A stretch of 64,000 nt of DNA, taken from Lineus longissimus. Taxonomy: Eukaryota; Nemertea; Pilidiophora; Heteronemertea; Lineidae. The DNA lies in contig NC_088323.1 of assembly GCF_910592395.1 (NCBI RefSeq), positions 11,085,501 to 11,149,500 on the forward strand, read 5' to 3'. The notes below the pieces were generated by a model. It worked only from the letters and a program-made list of their open reading frames with translations, was not told the origin of the DNA and did not search any database. The position numbers and the translations under genes are program-made. Shown piece after piece: positions 11,650 through 22,651 of the stretch (position 1 is the first letter of the stretch; every line of letters begins with the position of its first letter).

Positions 11650-12060
11650 TTGTTCAGGTTTCTCGTCCAATCACGTGACCTCTCCAACACTCGATAATGC
11701 ACTCTTTTCGTCCACGTTTTAGGCCAATCTTCGGCCTGAACATGAAATCTAATAAGCGCAGTACTTAAATCAGATGTTTCTCTCGCCTTGAAAACATTCC
11801 TGGGTAAAATCCATTGAGATTAGCCAAGTTAATCCACTTTTTCCGTGCCTAAAATCTCTGCCGCTGAATTCTATAAATAGAAACTATTAACATCGCGGCA
11901 GTGTTGTTCCCATTGTGCGCCCTCCCACTTCACACCGTGTCAGGAACTTTTACGGAGAGAGAGGGCGTGCGGTAAGAAGAATGGCCAAAATGACGTCACG
12001 TTTTCCTGGCAATGTCGCCATTGGGAAAGCATCTTTAATTCAGACAACGTTAGAACTAGA
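11650..12060 (+). repeat. Repeat shared with 63590-64000
   Basis: About 400 bp from CAGGTTTCTCGTCCAATCAC to AATTCAGACAACG is nearly the same at the right edge of the window. There it follows a palindromic head at 63541, which suggests another repeat family (F) nested in N1. Confidence 0.7.
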
Positions 12061-12323
12061 AAAACGAATATGTTAATTTGCAAAATTAAAAGCAGATTTC
12101 ACCACTAACCAGCCAAATCGGAATACGACGGCGCAAAATGTTCTCGCTTTCCTCCTGCTAAAAAACCTTGTTCCCGCACTCCTATTTTAATTTATGCCAA
12201 GGAATATGATATGATCTGTTTTCACTTTTTTGTAATTAAATGGTATTCATATAATGAGATCAATAGTAGTGTCCGTGTCAGATCCCATCATGGAGGTATA
12301 AACAACTAGTCTTCTCTCCCCAG

Positions 12324-12412
12324 GTGCCTCACACGGACCTTCACGTCCCCATACTCAAGACCAACTCTTACAATATCGCCCTCAAAACAACCCTGGAGTC
12401 ATGAATTCACAG
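12324..12412 (+). CDS. Exon-like segment, host exon or captured gene fragment
   Basis: An 89-nt open stretch follows a strong pyrimidine tract and acceptor (CTTCTCTCCCCAG to 12323) and ends at a CAG^GTGCTC donor. It enters in phase 1, so it is compatible with the exon at 9198-9545, and leaves in phase 0. The peptide is Gln/Pro/Asn-rich (for example LLQYRPQNNPGVMNSQ) with no recognised domain. It lies inside the N1 element, so it may be a captured gene piece rather than part of the host gene. Confidence 0.35.
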
Positions 12413-13660
12413 GTGCTCCTGTGAAATCTCAGTTCTAGTTTATTTATCAAACTTTATCGAGGGTTATCGAATCGAATGGATGTGTCGATCGTCGGGGCGG
12501 ATTGATATGTGGTTAGGTTGTGTGTCCAAGGCGATTAGGTCATTCAGTTAGTTTGAGAAAGATCATGATCATGAAGATGCGTGTTGTGTTATCATAACTG
12601 GAAAATAAGTTGAAAGTTATTATTAGTACTACGATTCTTACATGAGTAAAAAGTAGACGTTTTAAGCAACACAATAATGTTACTCCCATAAAAAAACTGT
12701 CAGTTCTCCTTACCACTCACAGAAGCCAAGCCATTGCTGTTAAGTTATGCAGGGGCTTAATCAATTACTTGCACTCCCTGTGGGGTGAATAACATTACCT
12801 TTTGAACAGCTGACTGTAGGGGGATGATTGGAACAGTCGGTATACCTGCTGACCTGCTGAACCGAGGTTAATGTTATTTTCAATCCACGATTGCAGGTCA
12901 CCTGATTTTCGAGATTTCGCTGGAAATGAAATTGTAAACAAACGCATGTGTGCAGTTCAAATGTAAACAAAAATGTATTTTTGGTACTATTGGTTGCTGG
13001 ACTTGGGTTTTCCCGCAGTTAGGAGCTGGATCAAATTGGTGGTCTATTGTGCTGTTTTAGTCAGAGGTAGCACTTGATTATGAAGGGATTTTCAAATTAA
13101 GGTGACCATGGTCTTTTATGTGCTCAGCTCACCACAGCTTTCAATACTTGATGTATCTGAAGAGGCGCGCGGAACCTGACATGGCCTTACCAAGGAGCTG
13201 CTCACTTTGCCTTTTTGGCTGAGACATTGCTACATGTAGGACTAGGAGGAGCACGCATTTTAAAGTTATAGTAGTGATAGTACAGTTGGTTCAAGCCATT
13301 TGGAAGCCGACATGTGAAGGCCTATCAGGGTTCTCCTTCTTCTCCGTATAAAAAGGGGCATGTTGCTGACTAAGGAACAAGGCATATTGACATTGCCTCA
13401 TCATCTCTATGGGACCAATTGATATACTTTTATATGCACGCATACATCGTGCCATTTCAGGGTCCGAGTCTGTGGACAATTGGTTTGATTAATTTGTCTC
13501 TTCGATATTGCTCCTTTATTGCATTAGATTTTCATCGCAATTCGATCTATTCAAGATATAGCCAATTTGAACCTGTCTGCGCCAAGGATAGATTGGTTCC
13601 AGATCGACTCACTATGACTAGGAATACGCAGTAGAGCACAATGTCATGAAAAACGACCCT
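12413..13660. other. N1 interior, no gene recognised
   Basis: The sequence is AT-rich and non-coding. Short frames on both strands show no motifs or conserved splice structure. Confidence 0.4.
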
Positions 13661-14184
13661 TTGTATTGTAAATTCCAATCACCTGCAGAACAGGTCAATT
13701 TCTCTCAATAAAATTAATTTTGTTGACTCCTGTAATCTCTACCTTATTAAAAAAAAGAGAAAGTGGTGCTAGTCCCAAACTGGTAATTTCTATTTATTTT
13801 GACCTCTGTTAAATCAGGATACCTCTCAATTACACTTACAGACAGCATTTTGTATCCTTGTGCTGTACAACCCAGCCTGTACATACCACAGTTGTCCATG
13901 GAGAAGTCTCATCCTCTCTGACACTTTTTTTCTGTAAAGCTACTGATACAACATACTGAACTAGGGATATCTTCCGTTGCCTCCTGTAATATTTACATAC
14001 CATGGTTGATTAGTTCAATCATATTTCATCCAGCTGGCAGCTCTGCATTGGAAATTTTAGTGGTATAACGTGTTCTCTTGACCTTCAAACAGTAGTACAA
14101 AGCCGATATTTACTACTTTATAGTATACCCTCAGTCCTATGTTATTAGGTCATCCAGCTGAGTGCCAGGCCCTTTGGCCTCTTG

Positions 14185-14541
14185 TTGGTGTGTACGTTGG
14201 GGGTGACTAGAGGAACGTTCCTTTCGAAAACCGGCTCGTTCTGATTCTCAATAAGGGCAATCAGGGCAATGTGCTTGAAATCGGTTTCCGTTAATTTCGA
14301 GGAGAACGGCTTGGAGGATGGAATCAATTTTTAGTGAGTGTAGGCCTTATGCAGTTTTGTAAGGGGAAGGTTCCTTTCGAAAATCAGCGCGATTCGAAAT
14401 TCAATATGGCTCACATCCTCAAAATAGGTTTCCACAATTTTAATTTCCATATGCAAACTAGCCACTCCACTATGCCAACTTCAACATTATCTCACCTTCA
14501 ACCTTAATAGGCTGAGGGGTTATGCTCGCTTTGCGATGCTA
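14185..14541 (+). mobile_element. Family C Helitron-like repeat, right part
   Basis: It continues the roughly 150-bp units interrupted at 10824. The 3' end has GGCTGAGGGGTTA (14510-14522), the inverse of the family C head arm, followed by a near-palindrome ATGCTCGC-TTT-GCGATGCTAT and a T run. The same right end recurs at 22351-22583 through the tandem duplication and at 60939-60973. Confidence 0.65.
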
Positions 14542-14547
14542 TTTTTT

Positions 14548-14609
14548 TACCTACTTTTCAAGGTCCTTTGACACAGGTGAGCACATGGTCCCTGGACCAT
14601 TTCATTATT
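14548..14609 (+). mobile_element. Family B 3' terminus (repeated at 22590-22651)
   Basis: CAGGTGAGC (14574-14582) is followed by the hairpin ATGGTCC-CT-GGACCAT (14585-14600). Compared with other family B tails (AATGGCC/GGCCATT) an extra T-A pair is present on both sides, so pairing is preserved. Confidence 0.6.
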
Positions 14610-15940
14610 AGCTATGCTGGCTTTGCAGCAGCCTAGCTTATGGTTTGTACTGGAGCTGGCTGAAAGTAGTTCCAGCAGAATTGGGTTTTTTTCATCAGAA
14701 TTTGCTGCAGCTGGGCCAGGAAATGTGCCAGGATATGAATATTTTGAACTCTTGTTTCAATAGGCTTATAGCTATTTACTGCAAAAAGACTAAAAGCCCT
14801 GTAATTGGAAGTAATGTGCAGATTTTAAGGTGAAAATTATCGTCTACACAAAACTGCAAAACGGCCTCGAACTTACCTTAATGACCCTGTCTCTGTGATG
14901 TACTGAACATGCTACACATAACGCATTGCAGATGAGGCTAAACATCTGTTGTGGTGATTTCCCTTTTACGCATGTGTATAGAGTGTGTACGTACATTTAA
15001 AAACATAGTTCTAATATAAATTTGTCATAATGAGCAGTTAGAAAGTGGTATTTCCCTTTATTTCGATTCTCAATGTCAATATGCCTTTGTAACTTGTCGT
15101 TTTGTGGGGTTATTTTGTCGAATTCTGATATATATCGTCGATAAATGACACGTAGAGAAACCAGATTCACATGCTTAGTTCACGTAAGTTTTGGAAGAAA
15201 ATCAAGGTGAGTTTATTTTCTCCTAATTTGCTAGGTACAATTGGCCATGACAACTGTTATTTGAAAAGTCATAGTATCAAATGACTACCGTAGGTTGCTT
15301 ACATAGGAAGTGTTACCGTTTTTGGCATTCTGTCTCGTTTAATTTGCTCAGTCATTGAATCCAGCGGAAATTAGAATCGTGCAGATCAAAACACACATGA
15401 AGTTTATATACATTTGATACACAAAACGGTGCTGCAAAAATTCTTCCCAATCATCAGAATGAAATAATCGTAATGCTTCACAATTATCTATTACACATTC
15501 TTAAAACAATTACTGGAGAATAACTTTGAAATCCAGACGAAAATTTGTTATAAGAATAGCCTCTCTGTATTTATACATCATCGACGTAATCAAAACAAAC
15601 TCGAGTAGACTCGAACGCAAGATAAACATTGTGGACCGCCTCATAAGAAGTTGACGTTTTCTCATGTTTCTTGTCAAAATAACAATGATGTCGTAGGGCT
15701 TTGATAGTGACACTTATCAGAATACACAAAGAATAGCGATGATGCAGTCTGCTGGAATTACGAGGTATTTTCAACGAATAATAACACTACCATTCCAAGT
15801 CTATGCTGATAGGCAAAACCGCGAGGGATGCAATGTGCTGCAGCATATGTCCAGGAAAGTATGCATTGCAAACCATGTGTCTAAACTCTACCAAGGTGAA
15901 CTTTAGTAAATGAGGGTGAACTTTTTCAAATTCAATTTTT
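14610..15940 (+). mobile_element. Family D element, left part, copy A
   Basis: The head AGCTATGCTGGCTTTGCAGC is at 14610. It is about 80% similar by eye to 3912-5258 and is cut by the Helentron head at 15941. Non-coding. The same segment in copy B is 22652-23982. Confidence 0.7.
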
Positions 15941-17394
15941 AGTTCAGCTAACAAAGTCAGCAAAGCTGGTAATATTACTAAGGGAATGTTGTCTGTCCTT
16001 CCCTCCGTGTCACTTTTGGGCATTTTGTAACCGCAAGGCCTAGGCACTTCGTTGACGCTGCTAAATTTGGCGTAACCCAAGATGAACTCAGAAACCAAAA
16101 ATCAGTGCGATCCGACCTACATTAAGCGAATGAGGTCATCGGGAAGTTTAAACTTCATTCCTTTATACCTCGGTCCACAGAGGAAATATTGTTTTCACAT
16201 CTGGACGAATATTTTTTGATAATTTTTCATTTTTACTTGTAATGGAATTAGTTTAGTTTTCACTGCCAGTTGGCGCTACAGGCACAGTTATCTGATTTTT
16301 TGACGATTCAAAAGCCCGGGCTATGACGTATAGTTGCGCAGTTGTATTCTGCGCATGGAATTGGCCAAGGAACCAGGCTATATTTCCGCATACCCACTGT
16401 GACCAGTCTAAAGATGGAAGATTGATTTTGCAACACGGTAAGTAACAATTGTTCTGCTAAAAAGAAGTCAAGTGGGCGATATTATCACTAGTTCCTTTCA
16501 GTTGGTAGTCATAAGGTCTTTAGGGACTACTTGCATATGGTCGGTTAGTAGTTTATGAAATTAGGCGTAAGAATGTATGATATTATGATATTCAATTTAT
16601 TGTCTTCTGGCCGTTCGTTCTGCACAATGCATGTCATGTGTATACATTGTACACGTGCGTCCGAATTGCAAAGCATGCTGTTTTTGACGACGATGTACCA
16701 AAAATAAACCATTTCCTAGTTTTGTACCACAGTTACCGATTGAGTTTAACAGTTATTATGAAAACTGTCTTGTAAGATGTATAAAAATAACAATTAAATG
16801 TTGCGTACAATGATTTTTCCAAAAGCTGCTCTCGATTTGTAGTTTAGCAATCGGCGGTATGGTGCGCCCTGTGCATAAATGTCATTCATTTGGAATTCTT
16901 TTAATTGCACCAAATTAAATTGGTTTGAAGTCGATTTCTTCATAAATAAGTGAGATATTTTAAATTGAAAATTCTGAATAAATGGTCTTTATGAGGAAAT
17001 TACTTCACAAAAAGGTCAATAACTACCTGTATATGTTGTCAAGAAATTAGGTGGATGTGGCATACTTTTCAAGGTCGCATGTTCCTGTCTACTGTGCAGT
17101 GAGCACAAATCTTCTGACCATCCTACCATAAAATTTATTTTGAAGGTGACCCGAAACACATTACTTTTTTCAGGCCTTATTTGTTAATTCAATTTCACCC
17201 ATCAATGCCAGCCTTCTATTCCAGTATCATTTTTAATTTCTTATCATTTTCTTCTTTACAGATTTACAAGTGCTTGCTATCTTTAGAGAATTCAGTAGCA
17301 CATTTCGAAGTCCAGTAAAGCACTCACGTGTCTTTACTGTTACTGCTCTCCGCTCCTAGAAAGCATCCAATTGTGAGACGTACTACGCTCACAA

Positions 17395-17640
17395 TCAAAT
17401 ACTTGCCGAAAGGCACAAAATATCTGCCGAAAGGCACAAAATATGCACAAAATATCTGCCGCTAGGCACATAAAATCTGCCGCAAGGCACACAAAATCCG
17501 CCGCAAGGCACACAAAATCAGCCGCAAGTCACACAAAATCCGCCGCAAGGCACAAAATATACGCCGCAAGGCACATAAGATCAGCCACAAGGCACATACA
17601 ATCTGCTGCAAGGCAAAAAAGATCTGCCAGTGAGCATTCG
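17395..17640 (+). repeat. GCCGCAAGGCACA minisatellite, copy A
   Basis: About eleven imperfect units of roughly 20-21 bp (AAAATCYGCCGCAAGGCACA). Where units are 21 bp the frame is kept and a basic repeat reading SAARHTK is encoded. The identical array in copy B is 25437-25682. Confidence 0.85.
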
Positions 17641-17940
17641 ATTGACTACCTGCTGCAAAGCAAAGAATATCATCTCAAGTTATGGGTGTTGATGTTGCAC
17701 AATATCGGTCAGCTATTGGCCAGTATGTTTCAGGTCCTACAGGTCTCGAAATTCCATTATGATGATGAAGAGATTGCCCCATACTTGGGAGACTGTTTTG
17801 AAACCTTCGCTAATTTTGGAACATCTGTGCCCGGCTATTTGGTTTTAAAAACCCTATTTTTCCCCATCAAAACAGCACTTTCCATTATTCAAATGATAAC
17901 TTATTGTCTGAAGGCATATTTCATAGCAGAAAAGTACTAA
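17443..17940 (+). CDS. Repeat-leader ORF in the Helentron 5' region, copy A
   Basis: An open frame of about 165 codons. The first third is the translated minisatellite (basic SAARHTK repeats). The remainder (from about residue 67) is non-repetitive with an acidic patch (YDDEEIAPYLGDCFETF) and a hydrophobic C-terminal stretch (YLVLKTLFFPIKTALSIIQM). No family was recognised. It lies just downstream of a conserved splice acceptor and 150 nt upstream of the 2A ORF in another frame. It could be an accessory Helentron product or chance. Confidence 0.3.
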   Translation: MHKISAARHIKSAARHTKSAARHTKSAASHTKSAARHKIYAARHIRSATRHIQSAARQKRSASEHSIDYLLQSKEYHLKLWVLMLHNIGQLLASMFQVLQVSKFHYDDEEIAPYLGDCFETFANFGTSVPGYLVLKTLFFPIKTALSIIQMITYCLKAYFIAEKY

Positions 17941-18086
17941 TAACTCTGATTTGATGCGAAAAATCTAACTTTATTTGATGACTTGATTTTCCCTTGGCCG
18001 TGGATCGAGTTTGTTTGCAATCTGCAGCGCCATCTTGGAAAAGCCGTTACGTCACCGCGGAATCCTCCTTGCCAATTGACCTTTCC

Positions 18087-18341
18087 ATGGAGAATAATGG
18101 CATAATGCGATTGTGGTATTATAGACATTTAGCCTTTAAATTGTCATTATTAGTATTCTCCGTTTTGACCATGGGATATGAAGTGTACACTTCCAAGGTT
18201 CTGAAATTGAGTAATGATATTGAAACAAATCCTGGCCCAGTTGATCACTTTCTTGGCTCTCTTATCATAAGAAAAATTGTCCAAGGTTCATATCACCAAG
18301 GCAATGAACGATACTCTGACACGTCCATTGGCAGACAATGA
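18087..18341 (+). CDS. 2A-like leader plus protease N-terminus, copy A
   Basis: Duplicate of 26129-26383; see that entry. The 2A core DIETNPGP is at 18216-18239. The reading frame stops at TGA 18339-18341 next to the BEL LTR start. Confidence 0.6.
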   Translation: MENNGIMRLWYYRHLAFKLSLLVFSVLTMGYEVYTSKVLKLSNDIETNPGPVDHFLGSLIIRKIVQGSYHQGNERYSDTSIGRQ

Positions 18342-18450
18342 GTGTCAGGAATTACGCATTCCTGAACCAAGTCATTTCCGGAATCCAGAAGTATTAAGGT
18401 AGCAGGAAGGGTTGGGCGTTTGTGGTTTCTGAGTCTGAGGGGGTTGGTGT

Positions 18451-18514
18451 CTGTTGACTGTGCTTTAAGAGAGACTAGGCATGGCGCCAGTCTCTCTTAA
18501 AGCACAGTCAACAG
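18451..18514. repeat. Perfect 26-bp inverted repeat, copy A
   Basis: The arm CTGTTGACTGTGCTTTAAGA plus GAGACT (18451-18476) pairs fully with 18489-18514 across a 12-nt spacer containing GGCGCC. The right arm recurs as a direct repeat at about 18839-18870, and the left arm occurs alone at about 6470. Copy B is 26493-26556. Confidence 0.9.
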
Positions 18515-18750
18515 GCATTTGGTCTCAGTATTTGGGTTTTGATTGCCATGACTGTACCCCTGTAAAAGTCAGAGGAGGAGAAGTTTGGAATGATGAAAGC
18601 ATTGAAGAAGAAGAAATAATATTATTGAGGAAAGCAAAATTTATTATGAGACTAGAAGGCAGTGTCCTGACTTGATTATTTTGAAAATGGCGGTCTGAAC
18701 ACATTAAAAGGTGGAACATGGCATTTTATCGACTTTGAAGTGTTCCGCAG

Positions 18751-20344
18751 TTAAAGGGAGACTATAGGCAGCAGCTAGGTAGGCAAGATAAAGTCATACA
18801 AATTTGCCAATAGGGGTCAGTCATATCTCTAGGCATGGCGCCAGTCTCTCTTAAAGCACAGTCAACAGGCATTTGGTCTTAGTATTTGGGTAAGTACAGA
18901 ATCAAGGCAGCTCAGAGAGCAATGATTGAACGATGCTGTGGACAAGTCCAAGGATACTGCATCAGTCACGACCAACTTCTCATCAGAAAGCGTCACCACC
19001 AGCATATTCAATGTTCAGTTCCAACCTGTACCAGTCCAATGCACGCCTGTCATGGTCAGCAGTGGTCAGCTTAGCGCGATATGGAACATTCTTCCGAAAC
19101 TCAAGCGAGGGAAGTCTGCTCATTAGCCTATCTCGCGCACTGCTCCTTCTTGTCAAACATCGTAGTGAAATCGTGGTACAGTGGGGCGTCCTCGAGGATT
19201 GCAGCTGGTCGGACAGACGTGAGGTGGAATGTGGGCGGCTGCACTTCTTCGTTGATGTGCGATGGCAGATAGCACAGTTGTTGCGTTGCATGACAGCTGA
19301 AAGTGAATGTGATCATCATATCATCATATCAAATCATTACCGGCGTCGTAACCCTATTGGATTTTTGCCGGAGGTATGGAGTCCACTATAGGCTACTGTC
19401 CACCTATGTAGGATCTTTTACTTGCCCTGGCATAGACACTCGGGTACAAGGGACCACAGCTTTTAGTCTCATCCGACAGACCCTCGAGTATTTCATACGT
19501 TAGTGTACGTGTTGTGAAGAGCCAGGAATTTTAGTTCCTTGAAAGCCACGCCGGTTCATCCAGAAATACAATCTTGGGTTCTCCCCGGGATCGAACCCGG
19601 GCCCTATTGCGTGGTAGCCAGCAGTGTTTACCAGAACTGAGGCGTTTGCAATGAGACTATAGGTGAAGTAGAAGCAAGGAGTGAAATGGGCCATCTTCCA
19701 GTGACTAATATACAGAGTAAGGGCACTGGGTGTTGTTAGATTCAGCATTGAATGTATTCCTCGTACAAATGTGAATAGTGTGGACATACAGTGAGAGGTG
19801 AGAGACCCCTATTGACTACTTCTTGTAACTTTATCTTGGATATTATATTAGTATTGAACTTCTAGCCATGGAATATGAAGAAATTGAAGTTGTAGGCATG
19901 GAATATGAAAAATTATTCAACGGTGAAAGACATTATTCCATGAGGCTTTGCCGTGATCGCAAAGGACGCGACGCGATTGGTTCACATGCTAATGATGTAT
20001 GATAATGATAATTACCTCTATAATGCGACTTGGATAGCGACTGTGTCGTTGATTGCAACAGTGGTCTATGTCAATGTGTGCCTGTAATGTCAATGAAGTA
20101 TGATGAGGTGATGACGATAGTGCAATTATTAAATATTGGCAAGAGATCATACTACAACATAGGTCTTGTTTTTGACAGATGACTGTGCTACATTCCCATT
20201 TGGTCTTGTTAGAGTCAGCGCTGCATGTATTCCTTGTACAAGCTTGAATAGTTGTGACGGACTTTGAGGGGTGAGAGACCCCAATCGGCTACTTCGGCTA
20301 ACTTTATCTTGCCTACCTAGCTGCTAGCAATAGTGCCCCTTTAT
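18751..20344. mobile_element. TIR DNA transposon nested in the BEL 5' region, copy A
   Basis: The left end (18752-18794) contains GCAGCTAGGTAGGCAAGATA and the right end (20301-20343) contains its exact inverse. The outer part reads TAAAGGGAGACTAT versus the inverse of ATAGTGCCCCTTTA. Inverted repeats are about 40 bp and the span about 1.6 kb. No transposase motif is visible, so it is non-autonomous or decayed. Copy B is 26793-28386. Confidence 0.55.
19578..19645 (-). repeat. tRNA-derived, SINE-like sequence, copy A
   Basis: On the minus strand a perfect B box (GGTTCGATCC) sits in a perfect T-arm (CCCGGG-TTCGATC-CCGGG), preceded by a CTCAGTTCTGGTAA segment resembling a D-arm/A box. The acceptor stem is not paired, so it is not a functional tRNA. 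A tRNA-headed SINE or tRNA fossil is likely. Copy B is 27620-27687. Confidence 0.4.
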
Positions 20345-20525
20345 CAAGACTGAAACCCACTGTGCGGGGCTAAGAAATTACCTTTATAATCCTAGTTGGA
20401 TAACCACTGTGTAGATGATTTGAAGAGTGCTCTGTGGATGTGTGCCTGTAATGTCAATGAAAGTATGATGAGGTGATGACGATAGTGGAATGACGAAATA
20501 TTGGAAAGAGATCTAGTATTCCTAG
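19735..20525 (+). repeat. Diverged tandem repeat of about 360-450 bp, two units
   Basis: Unit 1 (19735-20170) and unit 2 (20195-20525) share ATGTATTCCT..GTACAA, GAGGTGAGAGACCCC and TGTGCCTGTAATGTCAATGA in the same order. The right end of the TIR transposon falls inside unit 2. Copy B is 27777-28567. Confidence 0.6.
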
Positions 20526-22651
20526 AAGAACATATGTCCTGTTTTGACTAGGTGGCGCATTTTAGAATCAGCAGTGAGCACTGTGTGTAACATGGTGGAG
20601 GCAGCGGAGATAATAACTGTGTCGAAAGTATTGTTATAGGGCCTTCCCTAGGGCCATGGGGTTAAATTTACAATCCACGATTGAAAAGACGTAGTTTGAT
20701 CGCATTCAACTATAAATCCATTGAACAGTTGTGTTCCTTTAGTCAACCGATGACCTTTTGTTGGGCCATGATCGGGGATTGTAAACTGTAAATGTATTAT
20801 GGACTGGGAGACGGGGGAAACACAAGTGAAATAGACCAAAACAAGTGATTTTGGGGCTTTGGTTTAGACGCATGCCCCACATGCGCCATGCGGGATTATA
20901 CGGTTCATGTGAACTTGTTGACATCTACATGATCTAGTGCTGTTATTGGTCATGGTACATGGTAGGCCTAATCATCATGGCTATATGTTTCAGGAAAAGC
21001 TCGGAGTAAATGAACTGTCGATGAATAATGATGTTGTTCATGTTTACCATGTTTACTAGTACATAGCCATAGGGTATGCACTGGCCAGTGCACTTTCTGC
21101 ACGTCGTCATGGTCATGTACGTGATACCTTGCATATTTTGTTTTTTGAATGCGCATGCTTTTTGGGCAAAATCACTTGTATCAACACTAATGAATAATGT
21201 CTTCTTATCCCTATGACTCCATACACAGTGAGGGCATTGTCCCATTCCCATCATGGTAACTTATTGTACCGTATTAGGGTGGAAGTTGGGGAGCAGATAC
21301 CTACCGCTGCACGCCTGTCATAATCAGCAGTGATGAGCTTAGCGCGATATGGAACATTCTTCAGAAACTCAAGCGAGGGAAGTCTGCTCATTAGCATATC
21401 TCGCGCACTGCTCCTTCTTGTCAAACATCGTAGTGAAATTGTAATGGAAAACGTCTGGCTTTGCGCCAGACGTTGAGACTAATGAGTGAAGAACTAATAG
21501 GTAAAGAACTTCTACTTGCGCGAGACTGCTCTGATAAAATTATCATTGCAGAGACTACGGTGACGTACACATATATTTTTTACAATCAAAAATGCCCTCA
21601 AAAGACGACATGGAATGATTATTTTATTGATATTTCCTACTATATACCTTCCAATTATCACTTTATACAAATAGATCGGCGTTAGGTCGCATGCTTTTCT
21701 TTCCTGGTGACACTATAAAGCAAAATAGTTGCAACCCCGTAAATGCGCTATAAGTCCAATAATAAGTGACGGTGACCCGTTATAAATGTTTCGCCAGCTT
21801 CGCTTTTTTGCCGCTCCGCGGCGCGTTGGGCCCTTGCGTCAAGTTATTAGTTCGACAAGTCGCTGCAGCTGCATGGAGCCAGGAAGTCTGAGGAAATCCT
21901 TGCGGATTAAGCTAAGCTTAATCGTCTAAGCACCTTCTTTCATCTCTTAACATCTGTTAATTCGTAATCTTGTTTACTTAGTCAATAGTTTGTAGAAATA
22001 AAGTCAGTTGTAAAAAAGATACGATAGAGTCAAGTTCACCATCAATTTGTAGTCAGCAACTCCCCAGTAGAAAACCCGAAGTGCGGAGTTTTCGACATGG
22101 TGCCGTGACCAGGATCTGGGAAATTCACCGAGTAAATACACAACGCAATATACTAACGTAAAGGTAAAAATGGATAAAATCGATCAACTCAAGAAAAACA
22201 GAGACTTGTTACAAGAAGCCTTGGACACCGGTTTCGAACAGGCAAATGCCGTGATTGAAAAGGAGTCACCAACGAAATTCGAACTGTCAAAAGTTGAAGC
22301 ATGTTCAACAGAAATCGACGAAACGTTCGTCAAGTTACAAAGTCTAAACGGCTTGGAGGATGGAATCAATTTTTAGTGAGTGTAGGCCTTATGCAGTTTT
22401 GTAAGGGGAAGGTTCCTTTCGAAAATCAGCGCGATTCGAAATTCAATATGGCTCACATCCTCAAAATAGGTTTCCACAATTTTAATTTCCATATGCAAAC
22501 TAGCCACTCCACTATGCCAACTTCAACATTATCTCACCTTCAACCTTAATAGGCTGAGGGGTTATGCTCGCTTTGCGATGCTATTTTTTTACCTACTTTT
22601 CAAGGTCCTTTGACACAGGTGAGCACATGGTCCCTGGACCATTTCATTATT

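Larger units (their letters stand above)
10825..14184 (+). mobile_element. Non-autonomous Helentron-like element N1 (family A), 3.36 kb
   Basis: The head hairpin AGCTCAGCTGAC / GTCAGCGGAGCT is at 10825-10851. The tail has CAGCTGAGT (14155-14163), a hairpin AGGCC-CTTT-GGCCT (14167-14180) and CTTG. The first few hundred bases and the last roughly 500 bp (13670-14184) match the autonomous Helentron ends at 23983 and at 48880-50434. It sits inside a family C unit at CATTTTT^GGT, where other units are continuous. The interior also carries a repeat shared with 63590-64000 and an exon-like segment at 12324-12412. It encodes no transposition protein. Confidence 0.6.
15941..18342 (+). mobile_element. 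Helentron 5' part, copy A (partial, from the tandem duplication)
   Basis: It duplicates 23983-26384: head hairpin, conserved 5' region, splice acceptor, minisatellite exon and 2A leader. It is interrupted by the BEL LTR start at 18343. The rest of the Helentron is absent because the duplication ends at 22350. A TAG at 17357-17359 closes a frame that is open in copy B. Confidence 0.75.
14309..22350 (+). repeat. 8,042-bp tandem duplication, copy A
   Basis: It is nearly identical to 22351-30392. I saw three single-base differences (17197 A/C, 17357 T/C, 21440 T/C). It contains the family C right end, a family B tail, the left part of the family D element, the Helentron 5' end including the 2A leader, and the left part of the BEL element up to its gag region, where it stops at the duplication junction. 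Confidence 0.95.
18343..22350 (+). mobile_element. BEL/Pao element, left part, copy A
   Basis: Duplicate of 26385-30392: LTR start TGTCAGG, nested elements, LTR end CGACA at 22097, primer-site region, and the first 60 codons of the BEL reading frame (from 22170). It is abruptly replaced at 22351 by the start of duplication copy B. Confidence 0.8.

Noticed and set aside
15510-16098. Minus-strand frames of 67-103 codons (and copies at 23552-24140)
   Set aside because: They cross the boundary between the family D element and the Helentron head, have no motifs, and are not conserved in the uninterrupted family D copy.
18933-19503. Several overlapping frames of 60-150 codons on both strands (and their copies at 26975-27545)
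   Set aside because: Six-frame overlap without motifs, inside a TIR transposon with repeats; openness is duplicated with the 8-kb unit and is not independent evidence.
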